A stretch of DNA of 64,000 nt from Streptomyces sp. TBY4 (lineage in GTDB: Bacteria > Actinomycetota > Actinomycetes > Streptomycetales > Streptomycetaceae). A model generated the notes under the pieces. It worked only from the letters and a program-made list of their open reading frames with translations. It did not search any database and was not told the DNA's origin. Positions 1 through 8,178 of this stretch are shown here, one piece after another (the stretch's first letter is position 1; each line of letters starts with the position of its first letter). The stretch is from contig NZ_JANAVF010000011.1 in NCBI RefSeq assembly GCF_024213195.1, positions 1 to 64,000 on the forward strand, written 5' to 3'. The translations under genes were made by a program, and so were the position numbers.

Positions 1-79
1 GTGGGTCGGTCGGTCAAGGGTGGCCGAAGGCCATCGCGTAGCGACGCGACGAAGGAGCGCCCTTGAGGGACCGGCCCAC
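1..79. repeat. Branched palindromic element
   Basis: Bases 1-20 pair with 60-79 (17 of 20 positions complementary). Inside this stem are two perfect small hairpins: TGGCC/GGCCA with a GAA loop (21-33) and TCGCGT/ACGCGA with an AGCG loop (34-49). The whole could fold as a three-way junction in DNA or RNA. It abuts the window edge, so the true left boundary is unknown. No open reading frame with coding character crosses it. Inferred to be a dispersed palindromic repeat or structured RNA; the function is unknown. Confidence 0.5.
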
Positions 80-162
80 CCCGAAAGGACACTGGACTGC
101 CGGGACGCCCCCCGGACCATGACGCAGCCAAAGCCCCACCCGCAGCACAAGCGAACGCCCGA

Positions 163-360
163 CCCCACCAGCAGTGATCCGTGCCCGCGCCCCGGCTCCG
201 AGGGGGGCGGGTGGGCAACCACCGTCTGAGGGTGGTGGTGAGAGGGGGGCTGAAGCCCCGCCCCCGCAGGGCCCCGTAGAACCCCCTACCCCACCAGCAG
301 TGATCCGTGCCCGCGCCTCAGCTCCGAGGGGGACGGGTGGGCAACCACCGAAGGAGGGTG
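163..360. repeat. Two-copy direct repeat, 126-bp period
   Basis: A block starting CCCCACCAGCAGTGATCC at 163 recurs at 289. Both copies continue through a similar stretch containing CTCCGAGG and GGGTGGGCAACCACCG. The copies are imperfect and the second runs into a G-rich tract (GGTGGGTGGGTGGGGG near 360-375). The stretch 80-384 shows no credible gene. It lies downstream of the leftward lacI-family gene, so it may contain its transcription end. Confidence 0.55.
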
Positions 361-384
361 GTGGGTGGGTGGGGGATGAACCCC

Positions 385-1413
385 CTACCCCACCCCCACC
401 CCCACCCCCACCCCCGGCCCCTGCCCCGTAGAGCCCCGGACCACCAGTTCCGGCTGGAAGACGTACTCCGTGCGCTGGACCGGCGTGCCGGCTATCGCCT
501 CCAGGAGGGCGCCCACCGCTGCCGTGGCCATCGCGCGGACCGGCTGGCGGACCGTGGTCAGCGGGGGGTCCGTGAAGGCGATCAGCGGGGAGTCGTCGAA
601 GCCGACCACCGAGATGTCCTCCGGGACGCGCAGGCCCCGCTCCCTCGCCGCCCGTATGACGCCGAGGGCCATCGGGTCGCTGCCGCAGACGATGCCCGTG
701 CAGCCCCGGTCCAGGAGGGCGCCGCCCGCCGCGTGGCCGCCCTCGACCGTGAACAGGGTGCGCTGCACCAGGCCTTCGGCCGCCGCCGACGGAAGGGCGG
801 CGGCGAAACCCGCCTCCTTCCTGGCCGACGGCACGTAGCGCGTAGGCCCGATGGCCAGCCCGATCCTGCGGTGGCCCAGGTCCTCCAGGTGGCGGACCGC
901 CATCTCCGCGGCCGCGCGGTCGTCCGGGGAGATGAAGGGGGCCTGGACCTGCTCGTTGAAGCCGTTGATCAGCACGAACGGAACCCCCCGCGCCGCCAGC
1001 CGCTGGTAGCGCGAAGGGTCGGCCGAGGAGTCCGCGTGCAGGCCGGACAGGAACACGATCCCCGTCACCCCGCGTTCCTCCAGCTGCTCCACCAGTTCGT
1101 CCTCGGTGGCCCCGCCCGGACTCTGCGTGCACAGCACCGGCGTGTACCCGTGTCCCGCCAGCGTCTGTTCGATGACCTGCGCGAACGCCGGGAAGATCGG
1201 ATTGGTGAGCTCCGGCGTCAACAGCCCCACCAGCCCGTTGCTGCGCCGCCGCAGCCGGACCGGGCGCTCGTAGCCCAGCAGGTCCATGGCGGCCAGCACC
1301 TTGTGCCGGGTGCCGGACGCCACGCCCGCCTTGCCGTTGAGCACGTGGCTGACGGTCGCCTCGCTGACCGCGGCCTGCGCGGCGATGTCCGTCAGCCGCA
1401 GCGGGGAGGTCAT
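385..1413 (-). CDS. LacI-family transcriptional regulator (MalR paralogue)
   Basis: 342-residue LacI/GalR repressor. The N-terminal helix-turn-helix reads LRLTDIAAQAAVSEATVSHV (residues 4-23), followed by the hinge and a periplasmic-binding-protein-like sugar domain ending in the family pattern GFDDSPLIAFTDPPLTTVRQ. It is a clear paralogue of MalR at 8179-9219. The ATG overlaps the TGA of the upstream glucosidase gene (ATGA), so translation is probably coupled. The C-terminus ends in a Gly-Val repeat encoded by a hexanucleotide run (388-415), absent from the paralogue. Probably senses a maltose-type sugar or a breakdown product; the exact ligand is inferred. Confidence 0.9.
   Translation of the reverse strand: MTSPLRLTDIAAQAAVSEATVSHVLNGKAGVASGTRHKVLAAMDLLGYERPVRLRRRSNGLVGLLTPELTNPIFPAFAQVIEQTLAGHGYTPVLCTQSPGGATEDELVEQLEERGVTGIVFLSGLHADSSADPSRYQRLAARGVPFVLINGFNEQVQAPFISPDDRAAAEMAVRHLEDLGHRRIGLAIGPTRYVPSARKEAGFAAALPSAAAEGLVQRTLFTVEGGHAAGGALLDRGCTGIVCGSDPMALGVIRAARERGLRVPEDISVVGFDDSPLIAFTDPPLTTVRQPVRAMATAAVGALLEAIAGTPVQRTEYVFQPELVVRGSTGQGPGVGVGVGVG
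388..415. repeat. CCCCCA hexanucleotide run
   Basis: Four CCCCCA-type units, with G5 tracts on the complementary strand, lie at the 3' end of the LacI-family gene and encode its Gly-Val tail. Five consecutive G-tracts could form a G-quadruplex in the coding strand or mRNA. Unit length is a multiple of three, so copy-number change would lengthen the tail without a frameshift. Confidence 0.75.
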
Positions 1414-3026
1414 CCCCGCCACCACACCGCCGTGTCGGCCGGCAGCTCCGACGGGTCGGGCAGCGGCCCGCTCGCCAGCAGTACGGTGCCCGGCGCGGGC
1501 ATCCGTACCGCCCCGTCCGTGGTGTTGACCGTGCAGGTGAAGTCCCCCCGGCGGAAGGCCAGGACGCCCGCCGGAGCCTCCAGCCACTGCACGCCGTCGC
1601 CGGCGCCCAGCTCCGGCTGCGAGCGCCGCAGGCGCAGCGCGGCCCGGTACAGCTCCAGCGTCGAGCCCGGGTCCCCGGTCTGCGCGGCCACGCTCAGCCC
1701 GGCCCACTCGGCCGGCTGCGGCAGCCAGCTCCCGCCGCCACCGAAGCCGTACGGGGCCTCCGTACCCGACCACGGGATCGGTACCCGGCAGCCGTCGCGC
1801 AGCCCGTCCTGCCCGTCGCCGCGCGCGAAGGCCGGGTCCTGGCGGACCGCGTCCGGGAGGTCGGTCACCTCCGGCAGTCCGAGCTCCTCGCCCTGGTAGA
1901 CGTACGCCGATCCGGGCAGCGCCAGCATCAGCAGCGCGGCCGCCCGCGCCCGGGCCAGTCCCTCCTCCCCGCCCCCGTACCGCGTCACGTGGCGCACCAC
2001 GTCGTGGTTGGACAGCACCCACGTCGTCGGGGCCCCCACGGGGCGCATCGCGTCGAGCGACTCGTCGATGGTGGCGCGCAGCGCGGCGGCGTCCCAGCCG
2101 GTGTTCAGGTAGTGGAAGTTGAAGGCCTGGTGCAGTTCGTCGGGCCGCAGGTACAGGGCCGTCCGGTCGGCGCTCGGCGTCCAGGCCTCGGCCACGCCGA
2201 TCCGGTCGCCGGCGTACTCGTCCAGCACCTTCCGCCAGGAGCGGTAGATCTCGTGGACGCCGTCCTGGTCGAAGAAGGGCAGCACCTGGTTGCCCAGCAG
2301 CTTCAGCTGCTCTCCCCGCCCGAGGTCGGGCAGGCCGGGCGCCTTGACCAGGCCATGGGCGACATCGATGCGGAAGCCGTCGGCGCCGAGGTCGAGCCAG
2401 AACCGCAGGATCGAGCGGAACTCGTCCTGGACGGCCGGGTGTTCCCAGTTGAAGTCGGGCTGCTCGGGCGCGAAGAGGTGCAGGTACCACTCCCCGTCGG
2501 CGACCCGCGTCCACGCGGGTCCGCCGAAGATGGACTCCCAGTCGTTCGGGGGCTCGGCCCCGTCGGTGCCCCGCCCCGCCCGGAAGTGGAACCGCTCGCG
2601 CAGCGGCGTACCGGGCCCCTCGCGCAGCGCCTGCTTGAACCATTCGTGCTGGTCGGAGCAGTGATTCGGCACGAGGTCCACGATGATCCGCAGGCCCAGG
2701 TCGTGCGCTTCGCGGATCACGGCGTCGGCGTCGTGGAGGCTGCCGAACATCGGGTCGATGGCCCGGTAGTCGGCGACGTCGTAGCCCGCGTCGGCCTGCG
2801 GGGAGGCGTAGAAGGGGCTGAGCCACACGGCGTCGACGCCGAGGTCCTTGAGGTAGGGCAGTCGGCTGCGGATGCCTTCGAGGTCCCCCATGCCGTCCCC
2901 GTCGGAGTCGGCGAAACTGCGCGGATAGACCTGGTAGATCACCGCTTCTCTCCACCAGCCGGGCAGGGTGCCGGTGGAGGTGGGGAGGCCGTCCCATGAG
3001 GTTTCGGCGGCGAGGTGCTGGGTCAT
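1410..3026 (-). CDS. aglA: GH13 alpha-glucosidase
   Basis: 538-residue cytoplasmic glycoside hydrolase of family 13, expected to release glucose from imported maltose or maltodextrin. The (beta/alpha)8 barrel motifs are present: DLVPNH (117-122), nucleophile Asp221 in DGFRIDVAH, acid/base Glu280 in IGVAEAW, and transition-state stabiliser Asp342 in LSNHDVV. No signal peptide. It lies 52 bp downstream of malG and is translationally coupled to the following lacI-family gene, so malEFG-aglA-lacI probably forms one operon, as aglA follows malG in S. coelicolor. Part of the gene (1786-1953) is almost identical to the second glucosidase gene at 6515-8152. The exact oligosaccharide preference is inferred. 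Confidence 0.92.
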   Translation of the reverse strand: MTQHLAAETSWDGLPTSTGTLPGWWREAVIYQVYPRSFADSDGDGMGDLEGIRSRLPYLKDLGVDAVWLSPFYASPQADAGYDVADYRAIDPMFGSLHDADAVIREAHDLGLRIIVDLVPNHCSDQHEWFKQALREGPGTPLRERFHFRAGRGTDGAEPPNDWESIFGGPAWTRVADGEWYLHLFAPEQPDFNWEHPAVQDEFRSILRFWLDLGADGFRIDVAHGLVKAPGLPDLGRGEQLKLLGNQVLPFFDQDGVHEIYRSWRKVLDEYAGDRIGVAEAWTPSADRTALYLRPDELHQAFNFHYLNTGWDAAALRATIDESLDAMRPVGAPTTWVLSNHDVVRHVTRYGGGEEGLARARAAALLMLALPGSAYVYQGEELGLPEVTDLPDAVRQDPAFARGDGQDGLRDGCRVPIPWSGTEAPYGFGGGGSWLPQPAEWAGLSVAAQTGDPGSTLELYRAALRLRRSQPELGAGDGVQWLEAPAGVLAFRRGDFTCTVNTTDGAVRMPAPGTVLLASGPLPDPSELPADTAVWWRG

Positions 3027-3078
3027 GTCGTCCTTGAAGAGGTCGGGCCGGGTGGTACGAGGGCGGGGCGCGGGGTGG

Positions 3079-3948
3079 TCAGCCCTTGGTCGCGCCCGCC
3101 GTCATGCCGGCGACGAGGTGACGCTGGGCGAAGAGGAAGAAGAACGCCGCGGGGATGGCGATGAGGATGGAAGCAGCGCTCATCGCACCCCAGTTGGAGG
3201 TGTACTGGGTGACGAAGGTCTGCAGGCCGCCGGCGAGCGTGAGGTTCTCCTCGCCGACCATGAAGGCGGAGGCGTAGGCGACCTCGCCCCAGGCGGTGAT
3301 GAAGGCGTAGAAGCCGGTGACGGCGAGGCCGGGCTTGGCGAGCGGCAGGATGAGGCGCCAGAAGGTGCCGAAGGGGTTGAGCCCGTCGACGCGGCCGGAT
3401 TCGTCGATCTCGACCGGGATGGTGTCGAAGAAGCCCTTCATCATCCAGGCGCAGAACGGCACGGCGATGGTGAGGTAGGTGATGACCAGGCCGATCGGCT
3501 GGTTCAGCAGCCCCAGGTCCCCCATGAGGTTGTAGAGCGGGACGATGAGGATGGCCATCGGGAACATCTGCGTGATGAGCAGGGTCCACATCAGCGGCTT
3601 CATTCCGGGGAACTTGAAGCGGCTGACGGCGTAGCCGGTGGTGGCGGCGATGAACACCCCGAGGACGGTGGTGATGCCGGCGACCAGGACGGAGTTGCCG
3701 AACCAGGTGAGGAAGGAGGTCGATTCCACCAGGTAGCGGTAGTTGTCGAGGGTGGGTTCCTTGACGAAGTCCGTGGAGATGGCGTGCTTCGCGGGCTTGA
3801 GGGAGGTCAGCAGGACCCACAGCACCGGGAAGACCGCGATCACGGCGGCGACGACGAGGGTGCCGTGCAGGCCGGCGGAGGCGAGCGGGGAGCGCTTGCC
3901 CCGGGGGCGGACGGCGGATCCCGTCGCGGAGGTGGTCGTCACGGTCAC
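3079..3948 (-). CDS. malG: Maltose/maltodextrin ABC permease MalG
   Basis: 289-residue inner-membrane permease of the carbohydrate CUT1 class. Six hydrophobic segments are visible, from ASAGLHGTLVVAAVIAVFPV to ASILIAIPAAFFFLFA. The cytoplasmic EAA loop that docks the ATPase reads ESGRVDG followed by ILPLAKPG. The GTG start overlaps the malF stop (GTGA), giving coupled translation; an alternative GTG lies two codons downstream. Works with MalF and MalE. No ATPase gene is present here; in Streptomyces the shared ATPase MsiK is encoded elsewhere (established). Confidence 0.95.
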   Translation of the reverse strand: MTVTTTSATGSAVRPRGKRSPLASAGLHGTLVVAAVIAVFPVLWVLLTSLKPAKHAISTDFVKEPTLDNYRYLVESTSFLTWFGNSVLVAGITTVLGVFIAATTGYAVSRFKFPGMKPLMWTLLITQMFPMAILIVPLYNLMGDLGLLNQPIGLVITYLTIAVPFCAWMMKGFFDTIPVEIDESGRVDGLNPFGTFWRLILPLAKPGLAVTGFYAFITAWGEVAYASAFMVGEENLTLAGGLQTFVTQYTSNWGAMSAASILIAIPAAFFFLFAQRHLVAGMTAGATKG

Positions 3949-5006
3949 CACACCTCTCCTTGCTTCCGCAGCGAGCGCCGGTAGACCAGCGCGAAGATCA
4001 TGAGCAGCAGGAGGATCAGTACGCCCCAGGTCGCCGAGACGGCGAAGTCGCGCGGGCTGGTCACGAACGCCTCGCGGAAGGCCTGGGTCACCAGGATCTC
4101 GGTGGAGTCGCCCGGGCCGCCCCGGGTGAGCAGGAAGATCACCGGGAACATGTTGAAGGTCCAGATGGTGGAGAGCAGGATCACGGTCATGCTGACCGAG
4201 CGCAGTCCCGGCAGGGTGATGTGGCGGAACCGCTGCCAGGGGCGGGCCCCGTCCATCTCGGCCGCCTCGTAGAGCTCGCCGGGGATCGACTGCATGCCGC
4301 CGAGCAGGGCGACCATCATGAAGGGGACGCCGAGCCAGACGTTGACGGCGATGACCGCGATCTTGGCCCAGGTCGGGTCGTCGAGCCACGGGACGGCGGA
4401 GATGCCGCCGCCTTCGAGGATCTTGTTGAGGATGCCGTTGTCGCGGTTGAAGAGGAACCGCCAGGCGAAGACGGAGACGAATCCGGGGACGGCCCAGGGC
4501 AGGATGAGCGCCATCCGGTAGGCGGCGCGCCCCTTGAACTCGCGGTTGAGCACGGTGGCGAGGCCGAGGCCGAGCGCGAAGGTGATCGACACGCAGGCGA
4601 CGGTCCACAGGACCGTCCACACCAGCCGCTGCAGGAACACCGGGTCGGCGAGGACCTCGGCGTAGTTGTCGAGTCCGATGAACTCGTACGTCGCCTCGAT
4701 GTGGTTGGCGCCGATGGTCCGGCTGACGTTGCGCTCGGTGGCGTCGGTCAGCGACAGGTAGATGCCGCGGACGAGCGGCCAGCCGATGATCACGCCGAGC
4801 ACGAGCACCACGGGGGTGATCATGGCCCAGGCGTACCAGTGCGTGGCCAGGGCCCGCTTCAGCCCGGGACGGCTCATGCCGCCCCTGCCGTCCCTGTCGT
4901 TCCTGCTGTCAGTCCTGCGGCTCCGGCCGCGGGCGGCGGGACCGGCGTCAGGACCGGTCTCGCTGCCCGCGGCCTTCGCCACCGACTGGCTGGTGTGAGC
5001 AGCCAT
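3945..5006 (-). CDS. malF: Maltose/maltodextrin ABC permease MalF
   Basis: 353-residue membrane permease with a long basic N-terminal cytoplasmic extension (about 55 residues) before the first membrane span WYAWAMITPVVLVLGVIIGW. The EAA loop is canonical: EAAEMDGARPWQRFRHITLP. Starts 7 bp after the malE stop and overlaps malG by 4 bp, so it belongs to the malEFG operon. Forms the transmembrane heterodimer with MalG. The hydrophilic head resembles other actinobacterial MalF proteins and lacks the large periplasmic loop of the enterobacterial protein. Confidence 0.95.
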   Translation of the reverse strand: MAAHTSQSVAKAAGSETGPDAGPAARGRSRRTDSRNDRDGRGGMSRPGLKRALATHWYAWAMITPVVLVLGVIIGWPLVRGIYLSLTDATERNVSRTIGANHIEATYEFIGLDNYAEVLADPVFLQRLVWTVLWTVACVSITFALGLGLATVLNREFKGRAAYRMALILPWAVPGFVSVFAWRFLFNRDNGILNKILEGGGISAVPWLDDPTWAKIAVIAVNVWLGVPFMMVALLGGMQSIPGELYEAAEMDGARPWQRFRHITLPGLRSVSMTVILLSTIWTFNMFPVIFLLTRGGPGDSTEILVTQAFREAFVTSPRDFAVSATWGVLILLLLMIFALVYRRSLRKQGEVW

Positions 5007-5013
5007 CTTTTCG

Positions 5014-6294
5014 TTACTTCCAGCCCTTGAGGATCTTGCGGAATTCGACGCCGGCCGCCTTGGCCGCGTCCTCCGGGCTCGAGGCCCCGGTGATCGCCTT
5101 GGTGTATTCGACCTGGAGCGGCGCGAAGAGCGAGCCGTTCTCCGGGATCCAGGCGCGCTCGACGGCCTTGTCCACGGCCGGCTTGAAGAACTGGACCATC
5201 TCGCTGGACTTGACCTCGGGCTGCTCGTAGGCGGCGGTCCGGGTCGGGAGCAGGCTCAGCTCCTTGGCGGACTGGACCTGCACCTCCTGCGAGGTCATGT
5301 AGTCGACGAAGGCGTTCGCGGCGGCGATGTTCTTGGAGCCCGCGTAGACGGCGAGGTCGTGGCCGCCCTGCGGGGCGCCCGCCTTGACGGAGCCAGCCGG
5401 GACCGGGGCGATGCCGAGGTTGGCCTTGTCCTTGAACTGGTCGCCCGCGTAGCTGTCGGCCACGGCCCAGGGGCCGTTGATCATCATCGCGGCCTCGCCC
5501 GACTTGAAGGCGGTCTGCATGTTGGTCCAGCCGTCGGTGGCGTTGGTGATCGCCGCACCCGAGGTGACCAGGTCGCGGGCGGCCTTGAATGCCTTGACGC
5601 CCGCCGCGTTGTCGACGGTGACCGTCTTGTTCTTCGCGTCGACGAGGTCGCCGCCCTCTCCGTAGATGAGGGGGAGGAACCAGTAGGAGTCGTCGCCGCG
5701 CAGGTAGAGGCCGGCCTTGCCGGTCTTGGCCTTGATGGCCGCGGCGGCGGTCTTCACCTCTTCCAGCGTCTTCGGGGGCTCGACGCCGGCGTCGGCGAGC
5801 ATCTTCTTGTTGTAGAAGAGGCCCATGGTGTCGATGACCTGCGGGACCGCGTAGGTCTTGCCCTCGTACTTGCCGCTGGCCGCGGCCTGGGGCAGGAACT
5901 CGGCGTCGACCTTCTTGGCCGTGTCGGCCGGGACCTCGGCGAGGTAGCCGAGGGAGGCGAAGTCGGCGACCCAGCCCACGTCGGCGCGGATCACGTCGGG
6001 GGCCTCGGAGCCGCTGCTGAAGGCGTTCTTGACCTTGTTCTGGGCGTCGCCGTAGGGAACGTTGACGTACTTGACGGTCACCTTGGGGTGCTTGGCGGTG
6101 AACGCCTCGGCGATCTTCTGGAAGGACGCCTTCTCGGCGTCGTTCGAGGTGTCCCACCACGTGACCGTGCCGGAGAGCTCCCCGTCGGCCTTGGCGCCGC
6201 CGCTGTCGCCGCCGTCCTTGGTGTCACCGCCGCAAGCCGTCGCCGCGAGCGCCAGAGCCGCGACCAGCGCGGTGGCCGCTATGCCACGCCGCAT
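5014..6294 (-). CDS. malE: Maltose/maltodextrin-binding lipoprotein MalE
   Basis: 426-residue extracellular solute-binding protein (family 1). The N-terminus has a basic start (MRRGIA), a hydrophobic core and a lipobox ending at Cys21, so it is a membrane-anchored lipoprotein delivering maltodextrins to MalFG. The start ATG is supported by a GAAGGAG ribosome-binding site five bases upstream; a longer upstream frame exists but would run through the promoter. Contains typical features such as VTWWDTSNDAEK near the N-terminus and IEGV-like hinge regions. First gene of the operon, with a LacI-type palindrome at 6378-6398, so maltose induction and MalR repression are expected. Confidence 0.95.
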   Translation of the reverse strand: MRRGIAATALVAALALAATACGGDTKDGGDSGGAKADGELSGTVTWWDTSNDAEKASFQKIAEAFTAKHPKVTVKYVNVPYGDAQNKVKNAFSSGSEAPDVIRADVGWVADFASLGYLAEVPADTAKKVDAEFLPQAAASGKYEGKTYAVPQVIDTMGLFYNKKMLADAGVEPPKTLEEVKTAAAAIKAKTGKAGLYLRGDDSYWFLPLIYGEGGDLVDAKNKTVTVDNAAGVKAFKAARDLVTSGAAITNATDGWTNMQTAFKSGEAAMMINGPWAVADSYAGDQFKDKANLGIAPVPAGSVKAGAPQGGHDLAVYAGSKNIAAANAFVDYMTSQEVQVQSAKELSLLPTRTAAYEQPEVKSSEMVQFFKPAVDKAVERAWIPENGSLFAPLQVEYTKAITGASSPEDAAKAAGVEFRKILKGWK

Positions 6295-6377
6295 ATGAAC
6301 TCCTTCGATGATCCCGGCCGCGCCTCGCGGTCCCGAGTTGCCGAGAACGTAACAAGCCTGAAAGCCGACCGAAAGAC

Positions 6378-6398
6378 CTTGCGGGAACTTTCTGCAAG
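6378..6398. promoter_or_regulatory. Candidate MalR/LacI-family operator
   Basis: Inverted repeat CTTGC-(11)-GCAAG (CTTGCGGGAACTTTCTGCAAG in two parts), lying about 85 bp before malE in the malE/glucosidase divergent intergenic region. LacI-family operators in Streptomyces maltose genes carry TTGCA/TGCAA half-sites (family knowledge). It probably represses malE and possibly the divergent gene; binding is inferred. Confidence 0.55.
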
Positions 6399-6514
6399 AA
6401 GGGGTGATCGTTACATCCGCGTGTCCGGACGGTTGCCGCAGCTTGCTGTTAGTTCGAATCCCCTTCGACGGTCCGGGCCCGCAACCAGGGGGTGCGTACG
6501 CGCGTTGACCCGGT

Positions 6515-8152
6515 ATGACCCACGAGTTGACGGCCTCCCGGCTTGCAAGCGCTTCCAGCAATGCCACCGCGAACGGCGGCTGGTGGCGCGATGCCGTCAT
6601 CTACCAGGTGTACGTGCGCTCCTTCGCGGACAGCGACGGCGACGGGATCGGGGACCTGCGCGGGGTCCGCGAGCACCTGCCCCACCTGGCCCGGCTCGGG
6701 GTCGACGCGGTGTGGCTGACCCCCTTCTACGTCTCCCCGCAGGCGGACGGCGGCTACGACGTCGCCGACTACCGGGCCGTCGACCCGCTCTTCGGGGACC
6801 TCTCCGACGCCGACGAGCTCATCCGCTCCGCACACGCACTGGGGCTGCGGGTGATCGTGGACGTGGTCCCGAACCACACCTCCGAGCAGCACGCCTGGTT
6901 CCGGGCGGCGCTGGCCGGGGAGCCCGGGGCCCGCGAGCGCTACCACTTCCGCCCGGGCCGGGGGCCCTGCGGGGAGCTCCCGCCCAACGACTGGGAATCG
7001 GTCTTCGGCGGTCCCGCCTGGAGCCGGACCCCGGACGGCGCCTGGTACCTGCACCTCTTCGCCCCCGAGCAGCCCGACCTGAACTGGGAGAACCCCGAGG
7101 TGGCGGAGGAGTTCTCCGCCGTCCTGCGGTTCTGGCTCGACCTCGGCGTCGACGGCTTCCGGGTGGACGTGGCCCACGGGATGGTCAAGGCCCCGGGGAT
7201 GCCGGACATCGGCCGCGGCGCCCAGGCCACCCTGATCGGCACCGAGCCGCTCCCCTTCTTCGACCAGGACGGCGTCCACGAGATCCACCGCTCCTGGCGG
7301 CGGCTGCTCGATTCCTACGAGGTCCCCCGCATCGGGGTCGCCGAGGCCTGGGCGCCCAGCTCCGAGCGGCTGGCGCTGTACGTCCGCCCCGACGAGCTGC
7401 ACCAGGCCTTCAACTTCCGCTTCCTGGAATGCCCCTGGGAGACCGGTGCGCTGCGGACCGTCATCGACGAGTCCCTGGCCGCCACCGGCTCGGTGGGCGC
7501 GCCGACCACCTGGGTGCTGTCCAACCACGACGTCGTGCGGCACCGCACCCGCTACGGCAGCCTGGACCGGGCGCGGGCGGCCGCGCTGCTGATGCTGGCG
7601 CTGCCCGGATCGGCGTACGTCTACCAGGGCGAGGAGCTCGGCCTGCCGGAGGTGACCGACCTCCCGGACGCGGTCCGCCAGGACCCGGCCTTCGCGCGCG
7701 GCGACGGGCAGGACGGGCTGCGCGACGGCTGCCGCGTACCGATCCCGTGGTCGGGCACCGAAGCCCCGTACGACTTCGGGCCGGGCGGGAGCTGGCTGCC
7801 GCAGCCGGCCGACTGGGCCGGGCTGAGCGTCGCCGCGCAGACCGGCGACCCCCACTCCACCCTGGAGCTCTACCGCGCCGCCCTGGAACTGCGCCGTGCG
7901 ATGCCGGGGCTCGGGGCGCCGGAGGCGGGGCAGCCCGGGCCGGCTGCCGGAGCCGCCGGGATGCAGTGGCTGCCCGCGCCCGAGGGGGTGCTGCTCTTCA
8001 CCCGCCCCGGCTTCGCGTGCACGCTCAACACCCGCCCGATCCCGGTCGAACTGCCCTCCCCCGGACGTCCCGTCCTGTCCAGCGCCCCGGTGGAGACGGA
8101 CGGCCGCACTGTCCGGCTTCCCCCGGATTCGTGCACGTGGTGGTCATGGTGA
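6515..8152 (+). CDS. Second GH13 alpha-glucosidase
   Basis: 545-residue paralogue of the aglA product, same domain layout. Catalytic residues: nucleophile Asp218 (DGFRVDVAHG), acid/base Glu in IGVAEAW, and Asp in LSNHDVVRH; VVPNH at 117-121. The chosen ATG gives an N-terminus like its paralogue, but no good ribosome-binding site precedes it; a short or absent leader is possible. Transcribed divergently from malE and followed 26 bp later by malR, so it is probably co-transcribed with malR. The C-terminal domain carries an insertion (about GAPEAGQPGPAAGAAGM) missing from the paralogue. Substrate is inferred to be maltose or a related alpha-glucoside. Confidence 0.9.
   Translation: MTHELTASRLASASSNATANGGWWRDAVIYQVYVRSFADSDGDGIGDLRGVREHLPHLARLGVDAVWLTPFYVSPQADGGYDVADYRAVDPLFGDLSDADELIRSAHALGLRVIVDVVPNHTSEQHAWFRAALAGEPGARERYHFRPGRGPCGELPPNDWESVFGGPAWSRTPDGAWYLHLFAPEQPDLNWENPEVAEEFSAVLRFWLDLGVDGFRVDVAHGMVKAPGMPDIGRGAQATLIGTEPLPFFDQDGVHEIHRSWRRLLDSYEVPRIGVAEAWAPSSERLALYVRPDELHQAFNFRFLECPWETGALRTVIDESLAATGSVGAPTTWVLSNHDVVRHRTRYGSLDRARAAALLMLALPGSAYVYQGEELGLPEVTDLPDAVRQDPAFARGDGQDGLRDGCRVPIPWSGTEAPYDFGPGGSWLPQPADWAGLSVAAQTGDPHSTLELYRAALELRRAMPGLGAPEAGQPGPAAGAAGMQWLPAPEGVLLFTRPGFACTLNTRPIPVELPSPGRPVLSSAPVETDGRTVRLPPDSCTWWSW
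6544..6557. promoter_or_regulatory. Candidate cre/LacI-type operator inside 5' coding region
   Basis: TGCAAGCGCTTCCA matches the LacI/CcpA-family consensus TGNAANCGNNNNCA at every fixed position. It begins 29 bases into the second glucosidase gene, a roadblock-type location. Which LacI-family protein binds is unknown. Confidence 0.45.
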
Positions 8153-8178
8153 ACGTCCGACCGGTACAGTCCAATCCC

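Noticed and set aside
5359..8178. Long N-terminal extension of malR through the glucosidase gene
   Set aside because: Open only because of GC bias; LacI proteins begin at the HTH just after 8179, and the upstream part overlaps a real GH13 gene.
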